Shown here: piece by piece, positions 33,301 through 43,275 of the stretch
Numbering within the stretch: the stretch's first letter is position 1
How the letters are laid out: each line of letters begins with the position of its first letter
From: Apoda limacodes
Lineage: Eukaryota > Arthropoda > Insecta > Lepidoptera > Limacodidae
DNA: 64,000 bases
Assembly (NCBI GenBank): GCA_946406115.1
Contig: OX291553.1
Coordinates: 12,095,001 to 12,159,000 of the forward strand
Direction of reading: 5' to 3'
The notes under the pieces: model-generated
Told to the model about the DNA's origin: nothing
What the model saw: only the letters and a program-made list of their open reading frames with translations
Databases searched by the model: none
Translations under genes and position numbers: made by a program

Positions 33301-36300
33301 CCAGTATGATTCCCAATCTCGATTTACAATTGCATTATCATCTTCATCATCCACACATTTCGTTTCGTCATACAAAGATCTTTTGCTTTTATCACTTAAG
33401 ATGGCATGAACACTGCCAAGAACTTTAAATTTTTCTGTGGCTTCAAGTTTATCCTTTTCCTCTACCCTGTCTGGGTGAACTTTCAGGGATAACTTATGAT
33501 AAGCTTTTTTAACTGAAAAAAAAGGAATAATATTGTTAATTTTATGTACTGATAATAACAAAAAAAACCATAATGACACACATCCGGGAAGGGGTCAGTT
33601 GGAGATATTATGAAAATATGCTCTTTAAAGTCACCTCCTCTCAGACAACATACTAAACCGGTGGTAGTAAATAATTTACATTTGTCAAGTAAGAAGCATT
33701 CTAAAGACCAATCTAAAGAGAAATGTAATAAATTTGTCATAAACTTTACAGAAGTTGGTGTGCTAAAGACCTGGTGATTCTCCATGTGCAATAATCTACC
33801 TTTGGTTGCCTGTTGTGCCTGTAGTGTATGTGTGTGACTACATATTTGGTTAGATGTGGGCTTAGTTCCTGCATGGCTGATTGTTAACCGGTGTACATTC
33901 GGGTGTTTCTTCTGCTCCCCTTAAGTGTGTTTCCGAAGTGATGGTAGTTTGATTATGATGTACATTTGTTGTCCAGCTGTTGTCTGGGAACTAGGCCACT
34001 CTCAGGTGTATGAAGTCTTTCTAAATGTGTGTATGCCTACAGGTATATGTGCATGTTAATGTGTTCACCCACTCTAATAACTGTCTGATAGTAAACAGAT
34101 TGTATTGTACTAAACTAGGTAGTACAGTTAAGAGTTTACCACTCAAGGTTTGAAAAGGCTTGTCTTTTCATTTGTCTATGTTTAGGTAAAGATCAGCTTT
34201 AAGGCATTCTTTCAAAATCGTCAGCCAATAAAAAGTAATAGTACCTCATAGAGTTCTATGACAATAGTAATGTTAATTACCACACTCTGAAGTTTTTTAC
34301 TTGTGGCTTAATGCAATCCAGTAAATCCCTAAAAAACAGTTATGGCAGCTGTTTCAAAACATTACAGTTTGAAACTCTCATCTGTTATGAGTCATTTTGA
34401 AATCTTGGAATAGAGCAAAGTACCAAGAAGCCTTTCAGTTGGTTTAAGCTGCACATTCACCTACTAAATCAAGCAAGTGTGCTGAACAGGGAACATACTA
34501 AGCAAGGGGAGAAATTTCCTTTATTTTAGCTTGTTACTAGGCCATTGTATAGTGCGTGATAGCGTTCACGACACTTCCAAGCATGAGAGCGAGACTTGCA
34601 GTAAGCAATGAAGTTCACATACGTCCATACAGCCACTCAACACACGAGCAGGTGTTTTTATAGCTTGCGCATATAACAATATCTTTGAGCATTTAACCTT
34701 AGTGGTTGAATGGTCTAAGAACAATTTTCTACTGAATTATTATAATTTGGGAAATAACTTACTTATACATACATTTTATATGTACCAAATAACTACTTAT
34801 ATAGTCACTAGGCCCGGGCCAATAGTGAGAACAAAAAATCACTGATGATAACAAGAAATTACTCAAAGCATCGTATAACAATAATCTTCCTAAATCACTA
34901 TTGTACATTTTGAGTATAAAATATAGGTGTGTTACAAATGTATAATTATTTTTTTTTTGTTTTAATTACAATTAAGGTGGCAAACAAGCACACGGTCCGC
35001 CTGATGGTAAGTGGTCACCGTGGCCTATGGACGCTTGCAACACCAGAAGTATCACTCGCGCGTTGCTGACCCTTCAAAAATCCAATAACTTCTTTCTTGA
35101 AGAACCCCATACTGTAGTCCTCAGAGAAAACCTTGGCTCTCATCCACAACCCAAGCGTTAGCGGGAGGAAGTTTCTCTGAAACCGCACTGTACGCCACCA
35201 TTTCGGTTCTACAGTGTGAGAATGAATTCCCAGCTGATGGCGAGCGGTGCGATGGTAGAAAGTAGCCGTGGGTATAATTTCAAACAATTCTCAGAAGACA
35301 TCCCATTGTACAAGCGGCAGAACACACACAGGGAGGAAAATCTCTTCTCAGACTTAAGGGTTCGACACAGCAAGTGAGTTTGGGATCGTCGACAATGCTC
35401 ACTCGTTGAACTGAGTCAAAAGGTCCAAGCTGGTATCCGGGTGCACCTGCCCAGAGATGGCAGCAGTACTCCATATGGGGCCGAACTTGCGACTTGTAAA
35501 ACAGCAACCTCTGCCCCGCAGTCTTGCTCTGTTGAGTACATCTAGTTTTTTGGACGCCAGCTTCACCTCATCTTGTAAATGATCTCGGAACTGAACATCG
35601 CTGGAGATCAACACCAAGGATCCCAATGCTCTTGGAGATGGAGAGGGGAGTGTTCTGGAATTGTAGGACTACAGTTTATGGGGTTTTCTTAGCGGTGAAC
35701 GCGCAGACTTGTGTCTTTGAAGGGTTCAATCGGACCAAGTTTTCCCGTCCCCAGCCAGAGGCCTTGGACAGACCGATCTGGATTTGAGACACAAGTTTTT
35801 CACGTTTTTCCTCCACAACAGAACGAGGGATGCTTGCACGGCCCGTGTAATAAGCGTCTCCAGTACTGTCATCTGCATAGCAATGTATGTTGTTGATCTC
35901 CAACATATCATTGATATGCAGTAGAAACAGCGTAGGAGACAGCATAGAGCCTTGCTGGTGTCCCCAGCATTAATGTCCATGCTATCAGAGCAACTACCGT
36001 CAACTACGGTTCGTATGCGTCTGCTGGACAAAAAGCTAGCCACCCATTTGCACAAACCCTCGGGCACTCCGTAAGATGGCAACTTCGATAGAAGACCCCG
36101 GTGCCAGACCCGATCAAACGCCTGCGCTATGTCCAGGCTACATGCCAATGCCTCCCCCTGACTCTCAATGGCTAGTGCCCATCGGTGAGTTAAATACACT
36201 AGAAGAAACTATCTTAGAAGCTGTGTGTTGATCACACGCTCCATCACCTTGGAGTGGAGAGAGGTAATAGTCTGTAATTCGAGGGATCAGATCTATCCCC

Positions 36301-39006
36301 CTTTTTGGGCACCGGGTGCACATTCGCGGTCTTCCATGAAGACGGAAATTGCCTTGTGTGGTAGGAAAGCGCGAAAAGGCGCGTGAGTACAGGACATAAC
36401 TCAGGAGCACACTGCTTAAGCACCACTGCTGGTATACCCTCTGGCCCACTCGACTTATGAACGTCTAGAGAAAGCAACGCCCGCCGGACCTCCCGCTATG
36501 TTATGGAGATTTCCGGCATGGTCTTACCGCACCATGGTATACAGCGCCTTCATCATTCATATTCGAGTTTGAGGCAAAGAGACTGCCCAATAGATCGGCT
36601 TCTTTAGCACTATAGGCCAAGTCACCATCGGTCTTCCGCAGTGGTGGTAACGACGACTGGCAAAAGTTCCCTTCGGCAGCTTTGGCAAGCGACCAGAAAG
36701 CACGACTCTTAGAAGGATAGCTCGCAAGTCGCCCACCTATTTTGCTGATGAATTGGAATTTCGATCTGGCAGTTGCTTTCTTACTGAACCTCGAGGCAGC
36801 ATTTAATTTGCGTTTTACCTCAGAAATATTCGGATCCTCATTATTACGAGCCGTGGTCCAAGCCTCACATGCAGTTTGCTTAAGAAATTTAGCTTCTCTG
36901 CAAGACCTATTAAAGTTATACAAGGTATAAGAAATTTTGTAACCGTTTATTAAAAAAGGTCAAAAATTCGTACGAAACTCAGCAGTTAGAATCAGCAGGA
37001 CACAACAGTTAAAAACTTTGGAACACTATTAAAACTATTACCGACACTAAAACACTAAATCTAGCGCTGCGGAGCTCCTTGTATAGTCAATGTCACCAGT
37101 TAACAAAATCAATTAACATTTTGTAAGCGTAGGAAAATCTTTAGCGGAAAAGCAATTCGCTGCTCCAAAATTACCATTGGATCATAGTCACATGCCTTCA
37201 AATGTTCCTAATGAGAAATTGTTTGTGCTTATGGCCACAGATGAAGTCGAGATTCAGTGGCTTTTTATAGAATGTAAGAAAGATAATGTCGCAGGGTGGG
37301 ACTTGATCCCTAACAAAATATACAAATTTTTTAAATTCACTCTAATATCACCTAAAACACATTGTTTTATGTCTCAATAACGGTGTGTTCCCTAAAGCTT
37401 TTAAAAAATCTATAATCCATTCTATTCACAAAAATGGTCCACGTGACTGTGTTGAAAACTATAGACCAATTTCTATTCTGCCTGCGCTGTCAAAGATATT
37501 AGAAAGGATTATCAACGCAAGACTCATTCATTTTCTGGAGACTAAAGAACTTCTTTCTTAGTGCCATTTGGCTTTCGTAAAACTAAATCAACATTGGATG
37601 CAGTTTTTGAATATTTACAGACAACATTGTACACAAGCCGGATGCAGGGGCAAAATGTCTGACTATTTTTTTAGATCTTGCAAAAGCGTTTGACACAGTC
37701 TCAATCCCATTACTTCTCGTGAAACTTGAAAGAATGGGGATCAGAGGTACACAATTAAAACTTTTCCAAGATTATCTTTCAAAAGACCACAATGTGTAAA
37801 AATAGGCAACCACATCATTTTGTATTATAAAGGTATAAACAGTAATGTAGTAAGTAACATTTTAAACATATATATATTCACAATTTCAAATAAATATGTA
37901 TAACCTAGTACTAATAAAATGGTAAGCAGACGACAGGGGGGGGCACTGGTTCCTGAAACACAGGATATTTTTTCCTATCTTGAGAGCCAGGGAACTCAAG
38001 ACTTTGATACCAAAATTGTTCAACTATTAGTTTTTCTTCTATATATTACTTTATACTTTGTATGGTTTTCTATGTAACTGGCTATCAATAAATAAATTTA
38101 TTATTATTAATATATAGTGTAAAGTAGTTATTTGGTATGATAAAATGTATGTAAAAGTTATTTCCCAAATTATGATTTAGTAGAATATTGTTGTTGGACC
38201 ATTAAGGTTAAATGCTCAAAGACATTGTTATATGCGCAAGCTATAAAAACACCTGCTTGTGTGTTTAGTGGCTACATAGATAACTTCATTGCTCGCTGCA
38301 AGTCTCGCTCTCATGCTTGGAAGTAACGTGAAGTGGGCCTACTGATAAATTTGCCACTGTATATTTTTAGTCTTTGCAACCACAAAAATTCACTTTGTTT
38401 TTGTTCACGTGTCAGGGCTTGCGTTTGGCCGGCTGGCGTTTTTTACACAAATTTAATAATTAACAGTAATATAACACAAAACTTGGTCAGAGTAACTAAA
38501 AGGGGGCGCAAGGGAAAAATGCGCCCCCTTTTGTACACCCAACCCAAAACTCTTAGATAGAATGTTGGTGTTTGACCGCGCCACCTTTGGCTGTAAATAC
38601 GGGAGCTTTGTTTACCCCGTATTTTATTTTGCTAATTACGAGTTTCTTTCTTTTAAGGCCTTAAAAACAGTGTAACCCGTAAAATACGGGGTATCTGGCA
38701 AGCCTACTTAGATTAGACCCAATACTCGCCAGCTTCTCTGTTTGATTTATATAAGTAGTCCCACATTGAAATACATAAAGTAACCTATATGATAACAAAA
38801 GATAATGATATTTTCTTTGGTACCTACTACTTGGGTAAAGAGGTTTAGTAACTAATAACTCATAGTAACTTAAGATTTATTAAAGAAGCCACTAGATTAT
38901 ATTGGAATTAGGTACCTTCTTTGTCCGAAGCTTTTTCAGAGATACTTAAAACTTCGTACAGATTGTTGGTATCAAAATATTTTTCGCACAATTGTATTAG
39001 ACCCAT
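30209..39006 (-). CDS. DNAJC9: DnaJ homolog subfamily C member 9, 5 exons
   Basis: DNAJC9 is a nuclear J-domain co-chaperone that binds histone H3-H4 and recruits HSP70 through its J domain. Coding exons on the minus strand are 39006-38916, 33512-33240, 32707-32580, 31080-30939 and 30381-30209. All introns are GT..AG and phases join, giving 268 codons plus TAA, against about 260 in mammals. The protein starts MGLIQLCEKYFDTNNLYEVL. The J domain (about 15-85) has KKAYHKLSLKVHPDRV with an intact HPD. Family blocks follow: [48 protein letters not shown] and a Lys-rich C terminus. Intron 1 is 5.4 kb and full of transposons. An E2F-like TTCGCGC lies about 90 bp upstream of the ATG, of uncertain meaning. 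Confidence 0.95.
30939..31080 (-). CDS. DNAJC9: DNAJC9 coding exon 4
   Basis: Acceptor CTGTTTTAG; reads [20 protein letters not shown] to NELGMSS plus G; donor GTAACT. Confidence 0.93.
31081..31702. other. DNAJC9 intron 3, first part
   Basis: AT-rich with a short GC-rich patch near 31175-31240 (GGCGGTGGACCGCTGAAACC). Nothing identified. Confidence 0.45.
31703..31948. repeat. MITE-like inverted-repeat element, about 246 bp
   Basis: The two halves are imperfect inverted copies. The left starts GTCCTGCCCCCTTATTCAAG. The complement of the right starts TAGCCCCCTGTTCAAGTGAG. Both reach GTGTAGAATAA towards the centre. A full-length palindrome of this kind is a foldback MITE. Lies in DNAJC9 intron 3. 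Confidence 0.65.
32311..32378 (-). repeat. tRNA-like/SINE head remnant
   Basis: On the minus strand it reads GGTGGCACAGTAGTAGAAC, an A-box-like start. GGGTTTAATTCCTGG, B-box-like, lies about 45 bp on. It ends in GGGGCAAC. Degenerate; a tRNA-derived SINE head is more likely than a tRNA gene. Confidence 0.45.
32425..32533 (-). mobile_element. LINE 3'-end fragment next to DNAJC9 exon 3
   Basis: Matches the tail words of the 5274-5640 LINE (GCGCGTTGCCAATCCTTTAA; TTAAGAGAAAACCTTGGCAG). It ends only about 45 bp from the exon 3 splice donor. Confidence 0.65.
32580..32707 (-). CDS. DNAJC9: DNAJC9 coding exon 3
   Basis: Acceptor TTTGGCACAG; reads (G)[17 protein letters not shown] to HEPRLRAILF; donor GTAAGT, phase 0. 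Confidence 0.93.
32708..33239. other. DNAJC9 intron 2
   Basis: AT-rich intron of 532 bp; nothing further recognised. Confidence 0.6.
33240..33512 (-). CDS. DNAJC9: DNAJC9 coding exon 2
   Basis: Acceptor TTTTTTTTCAG; reads KKAYHKLSLKVHPDRVEEKD to AYEKEFI plus G; donor GTATAT. Contains helix II, the HPD loop and helix III of the J domain (DKSKRSLYDE). Confidence 0.95.
33513..34572. other. DNAJC9 intron 1, 3' part
   Basis: No coding sequence. A GT-rich stretch (about 33800-34090, TGTGTGTATG-type words) is mildly unlike the AT-rich surroundings. Content not identified. Confidence 0.45.
34573..34805. repeat. Left arm of a ~230-bp inverted-repeat pair
   Basis: Inverted relative to 38111-38324. 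Shared words are ACTTCCAAGCATGAGAGCGA, GTGTTTTTATAGCTTGCGCA and TAATTTGGGAAATAACTT. The pair encloses about 3.3 kb of LINE remnants inside DNAJC9 intron 1. Confidence 0.75.
34949..36925 (-). mobile_element. LINE (CR1/Jockey group) with most of RT, frameshifted
   Basis: Minus-strand pieces in order: SRFSKKATARSKFQFISKIG, SRAFWSLAKAAEGN, VHKSSGPEGIPAVVLKQCAP, PSNYRLLPLSTPR, ACSLDIAQAFDRVWHRGLL, GVPEGLCKWVASFLSSRR, the catalytic CYADDSTGDAYY, RPHMEYCCHLWAGAP and FFKKEVIGFLKGQQRAS. The A-tail is the T run at 34949-34958. Several frameshifts break it into at least five frames and the endonuclease is missing. It is the longest copy of the family whose tails recur at 5274, 10495, 16345, 27440, 32425 and 57500. 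Antisense position is not an issue: it lies in DNAJC9 intron 1 in the same sense as the gene. Confidence 0.85.
37110..37830 (+). pseudogene. LINE reverse-transcriptase fragment
   Basis: Plus-strand frames read KSLAEKQFAAPKLPLDHSH, DEVEIQWLFIECKKDNVAG, WDLIPNKIYKFF, then after a frameshift PKAFKKSIIHSIHKNGPRD, YRPISILPALSKILERIIN and FLDLAKAFDTVSIPLL. This is the linker and the first half of an RT domain from a CR1/Jockey-group element, cut off before the catalytic YADD. Multiple stops; no tail. Confidence 0.8.
38111..38324. repeat. Right arm of the ~230-bp inverted-repeat pair
   Basis: Reverse-complement partner of 34573-34805, with scattered mismatches and small indels. It ends next to DNAJC9 exon 1 (about 590 bp away). 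Confidence 0.75.
38325..38915. other. DNAJC9 intron 1, 5' part
   Basis: AT-rich. A nearly symmetric pair of words near 38607-38695 (TACCCCGTATTTTA and TAAAATACGGGGTA) forms a 14-bp perfect inverted repeat about 60 bp apart. Confidence 0.5.
38916..39006 (-). CDS. DNAJC9: DNAJC9 coding exon 1
   Basis: ATG at 39006-39004; reads MGLIQLCEKYFDTNNLYEVL then SISEKASDKE plus G; donor GTACCT. CEKYF and LYEVL are the family's N-terminal signature. The split Val codon is completed by exon 2. Confidence 0.9.
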
Positions 39007-39198
39007 TTTGACGGGAATTATTTTGTTATTCTTTCAATCACTAAAATTTAAGAACTTTCAAATGTTTTGATTTGTAAAATCCTGCAACAATTCGCGCTAT
39101 TATTTAATATTTTTTTTATTATGGCTAATCAGGTTCTTGTATTTGTCAGTGACAGTGTTAATTTTCTTTCTTCCTTTTTCATTTTGAGGAGATTTTAT

Positions 39199-40082
39199 GG
39201 CTGTAACAGACAAAAACCGGCCAAGTGCGTGTGGTACACGCATTAAGTTAGGGTTCCATAAAATCGGAATTATTGCGAATATCTAAAAAACTTGTAAAAT
39301 TATTATTTTTGGGTCGAGCCAATTTTTTTAAAATTTTATTTAATTTATAAAGACCTATTATCGTGACATTTTCTGATTTTTATAACAAGCTGTTTAAAAT
39401 TTAGAGGGGTGAGGGGACACAAATTTTGCATTATTGAGAGTAACTCGCAAAATATACATATTATGGTAAAATTTTTTAACAAACCTCAATTGCATTTTGG
39501 CAGCCCTATCTAAAGATTTTATAATTCATCATCAAAGATAAAAAAATTTCGTCCCTCTGTTCAATGTATACCCTAAAATATATAAAGAAATTAAAAGGAA
39601 AACTATCACAGCTCAGTAGCTTAAAAAATGTAGTCGGAAAAGTAAAAATTTCGTACAAATTCCATTAAAAGGTACTTAGATGAAGTTGGTATTTTTATAA
39701 AACAGGTATTATAATATAAGTTTATGATCCATGTAACATTATCGAAAAATAAAATTGTAACATTCTGAATAAGTACAAATACTAACCAAAATAATAATAA
39801 TATTTACGTTCGAATAACGCTTTGTACTAGGCGGCGCGGTAGCGAGGCGGCGGCGAATCGAAGTAACAAATCCAGCGAGTAAGCTCTCATAAGCGCATGC
39901 TGTTTGGATGTGTCTCTCAAACTACCTGTACCTAGATAAGTTTCTGATTTGCAATGTAAAGGTTTGGTTTTCGATAGATTTGGATGAGTAACTTTTTTTT
40001 AATTCAAATTTCAGTTACTACGGTGAAAAACTCTAACTGCGTGAACCGAAATACACTTGGCCGGTTTTTGTGTTACTATGTT
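39199..40082. repeat. Inverted-repeat (MITE-like) element upstream of DNAJC9
   Basis: The left end reads GTAACAGACAAAAACCGGCC. The complement of the right end reads GTAACACAAAAACCGGCCAA. The termini are thus inverted over about 25 bp, with a 2-bp indel. Inside, GTGTGGTACACGC and GGGTTCC words match the repeats at 48293-48678 and, more loosely, 53872 and 58852. A GC-rich patch lies near 39832-39870. It ends about 190 bp from the DNAJC9 ATG, so it sits in or at the promoter. Confidence 0.65.
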
Positions 40083-40421
40083 AGTCACCTTCTTGTAAAA
40101 TGTAATTAGATTTAATGCAAAGGCGGTGGAATTATAAAGCTGTGATATGCGGACGGACGGACGGAGATGAAGAATTTATAAGGGTTTCGTTTTAAAGAAT
40201 GTAACTTCTCGCATAATACATTGTTGCATTTTAATAAATCGTTGCAGTCAAGTAGTTCCATTACTGCTACTGATAATTTCCCTGAACCGAATCCTTAAAG
40301 TTTAGACCACAATTAATAGAACAACATTAAATTTTTATCAGGTAAGTTATATTTTGCCAATACCGACAAATTTTCGGAAAAACTTAATAAATTTGCTCCA
40401 GTTCTTGACTCGATTTGTTTT
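40083..40421. other. Flank between the inverted-repeat element and BEL/Pao remnant
   Basis: Includes GCGGACGGACGGACGG near 40149, a motif common at the end of lepidopteran repeats. No gene. Confidence 0.4.
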
Positions 40422-40715
40422 TCATTGCATCACAATTGAACAATTTATCGTAATTTGACGCTTTATATTATAATGATTCATTAAAGTATTGTAAGCATCC
40501 ATATAGCTTTCATCAGTAAGCGGATAATTTTTAATTAAATCATAAGCAGTACCTTGAACACTCGACAATAAATAATGTAGCTTTTCTACATGTGAAATAT
40601 TTCTTTTATGAACAAAAGAGTCAAAAAATTGAAAAAAAAGAGATCCAATGCTCAAAATTACCATCGAACGGTTTTATTTGTATTTTAGGCAATTTAGCAC
40701 TAATATTTTCATAGC
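40422..40715 (-). pseudogene. BEL/Pao retrotransposon gag fragment (DUF1759-like)
   Basis: The minus strand reads AKLPKIQIKPFDGNFEHWIS, FFQFFDSFVHKRNISHVEKL, HYLLSSVQGTAYDLIKNYPL, TDESYMDAYNTLMNHYNIKR. This is the DUF1759 region of BEL/Pao Gag: FxG....W..F.d.F...VH, KlhYLls.L.G.A, and a Tyr-rich end. About 95 codons are open and then the frame is lost. No LTR was found. Confidence 0.8.
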
Positions 40716-42940
40716 TAGAATTAGACGCATTTTCTGATTGTTTTGTGTCAGATAACGTCAAGTTGATGTAAACGATATTTTACAGTCCTTATTTACTATC
40801 GAAAGTGGCTGTGATTTTTATTTCCTCATTACGCTGTGCAGGACTCAACAACAAAAGAATTTTTAGTTGTGCTGAGTGAAAATCCTAAGCTAAATCCTTT
40901 ATGTCTTCATCGGTGTAATCTTGTGAAGCCGAACCTTCCATATATTCTAAACGCATGAATGTATAATCTCTAGTGATTCTATTAACATCACCAGAATCCA
41001 AAACTGTTTCACTTGGACTTTTTTTACCTTACATTTTAAACTAAATTTAACACGATAGCGAAAATGTTAGAATTAAAATCTAGACCATGAAAATTGTATC
41101 AATTCAACTGACTATAATTGTTTACCCTTTGCCAATAATTTCTTTATAATTAAATAATACCTATAATAATAATATATAATAAATAAATATGTATATTTAC
41201 TTTATATAGTTATCTAAGACACGAAAAATATATTTTAAAAAAACTTGTTTCCATCATGAGAAACTTATTACTTGCCATAAAAGAAAGAATAAGATTTTTA
41301 TTTTCTCGATACCTACCTTCAATATGCGCAAATAATTACACAATTAATTTGCTGATTAATAATGTTTTAATTAAAAAAGAAGCATTAAATAAGCAACATT
41401 CAGTTTATTAATTTAAACTTCTTTCGAAACGACAATCCATAGATTGCTTTTCAACTATCTGGCTCGAAGGACCAAAATGTTCGCGATTTTAAAGTGGAGT
41501 TTATGATAATTTTAATATAACTAGATAACACGAGTAAGCAAAGATTTGTAAAGGCACCTTTTGTAGCAATCGATGGGGTATCACATGGGGAAAGGGGTAA
41601 AAGCACCTTCAGCTGGACTCTAAGCTAGTAGCTACCAGACTTACCAAAGATACTTCCAAATGCAATTCCCACCTTGTGGTTTTGTGATTAGAAAGTCCTT
41701 GTGTATTGTTTTCACTGCAAACTCGTGCACTTTGAAATCTTTTAATTTTTTATGGGAAACGATAACGAAAATTTTTGATACGATACGAAAAAGCGGGAAA
41801 ACAACAACGAACCTTTTTCCTTTTTTTTTAAATAGTGTTGCTTTATTCAAATTATCTTTTTTAACAGATTATGACGACAAAAGTGAACAGTCACAAAACA
41901 AGCGGGCTGATACGGGCTTCTACTCGCAAAATTATCGACATATTTGTACATGGTTATCTGCCTCTTTCTTTCTTGAGCAGCGTTCATGTAATGAGTATAT
42001 TTCTTTTCCGCACTGTGTTGGTTTTTAGCGTATCGTAAAAATCCTAGGTCTGTGATATAGTCCATGTCTATGACATAACAAATGATACTTTTTATACAGC
42101 GCAATAATGTATTTCTATGCAGGCAAAGTAAATATGTTTATATTATTTATAACTAGCTTTTTGTAACTACCTTTCATGTCTTTCAGATGGAGTGGAAATT
42201 AACAATCGATTTTTAACAAACTTTTAACTAAAAACAAGGCTAACTTAAAACTTTAAAAATAACTTGACAGTACATTTTACTTAAAAAACTTAAAGACGTT
42301 CACTAGTATAAGTATCGCCACGTAAGTTGAACCAGGCGCAGTAATACATTTTCGGGTCCGTTGAGGTGAGGAATGCGGTGCAACCATAGCACCATAACCA
42401 TAGCCACGCAGGCCCTGGGGTACAATCACGTACTTAAGTTTTCATAAAGTTTTCAAAGTCGACACTTTTGGCCAAATTCAAAATTATGTAGAAGGTGTTA
42501 TGCGTCTTCCAATAAGTCACAGTGATTAAAAACATTTACAACTTTTAACCTCTAGTATTTTATGAAATTCTTATTTTTTTTAACTGTCAAATTTCATTAT
42601 ACCTAAAGGTCACTTCCCACACGACTTTTGTTCAATAAGAACAATAGAAAAAGATGAACCGAGATTACTTATTTATGACAATTCGAATTTCGTCTGGCGG
42701 ACGCAGGGCAGTGCCAGACAATAAGTACTTAGTTGCATAATAACTTAGGAAAAATAATACGAGAAATTACGGGCCACGCACAAAACATTCGTTAGTACTA
42801 TTGTCCGTAACTGTACCTGCGCGGAATACCGCTATTATGGTTCAACTTACGTGCCGCTCTATACTACTTTTAGTCTGTGTTCTTGTTTTTTGTCTGTTCA
42901 GTACAAATTTTGCAATCGATTTCATACATTTTGTAATGTC
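40716..42940. other. Intergenic DNA, no gene supported
   Basis: AT-rich. Overlapping chance ORFs near 41640-42104 on both strands show no family signal. A small hairpin lies near 42693-42720 (GTCTGGC/GCCAGAC). Confidence 0.45.
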
Positions 42941-43275
42941 CGACGAACTCAAACTCAAACTTTTTATTCAAATTGACTTTTAAACAGCACTTTTAAATCG
43001 TCAGTTTAATTGTTAATTAAAAAAAATTACCACCGGTTCGGAATGATTTACTACCGAGAAGAACCAGCAAGAAACTCATCAGTAAATCTTTAATATTTTT
43101 TCAACTTCATATTAAATTAAAATGTTTAAGAATCTGATTGAACATAAGTTTCTTAAAAATTTTTTTTAAGGCAGGCAGTATAGAGATAGATCTAAAATTA
43201 TTAGGATCATCTTTACTTTAACTTTTAGAAAGTGGTATTATTTTACTATATTTCATTCAGTCTCGGAATATCCCT
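42941..43275 (-). mobile_element. Internally deleted CR1-like LINE fragment
   Basis: On the minus strand a piece of RT (PNNFRS, SILPAL, MFNQ words), homologous to 22410-22560, is joined directly to the element's 3' tail. The tail is the GAGAAGAACCAGCAAGAAAC block near 43058 followed by TTTGAGTTTGAGT at the very end. The middle of the RT is missing. A Jockey copy abuts the RT side. Confidence 0.75.

Noticed and set aside
33483..33791. 102-codon minus-strand ORF overlapping DNAJC9 exon 2, considered as exon 1
   Set aside because: It lacks the J-domain N terminus. The true exon 1, with CEKYF and LYEVL and a matching phase, is at 38916-39006.
41641..42104. Overlapping ORFs of 69-122 codons on both strands
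   Set aside because: They overlap each other in opposite frames and lack recognisable motifs; probably an old repeat.
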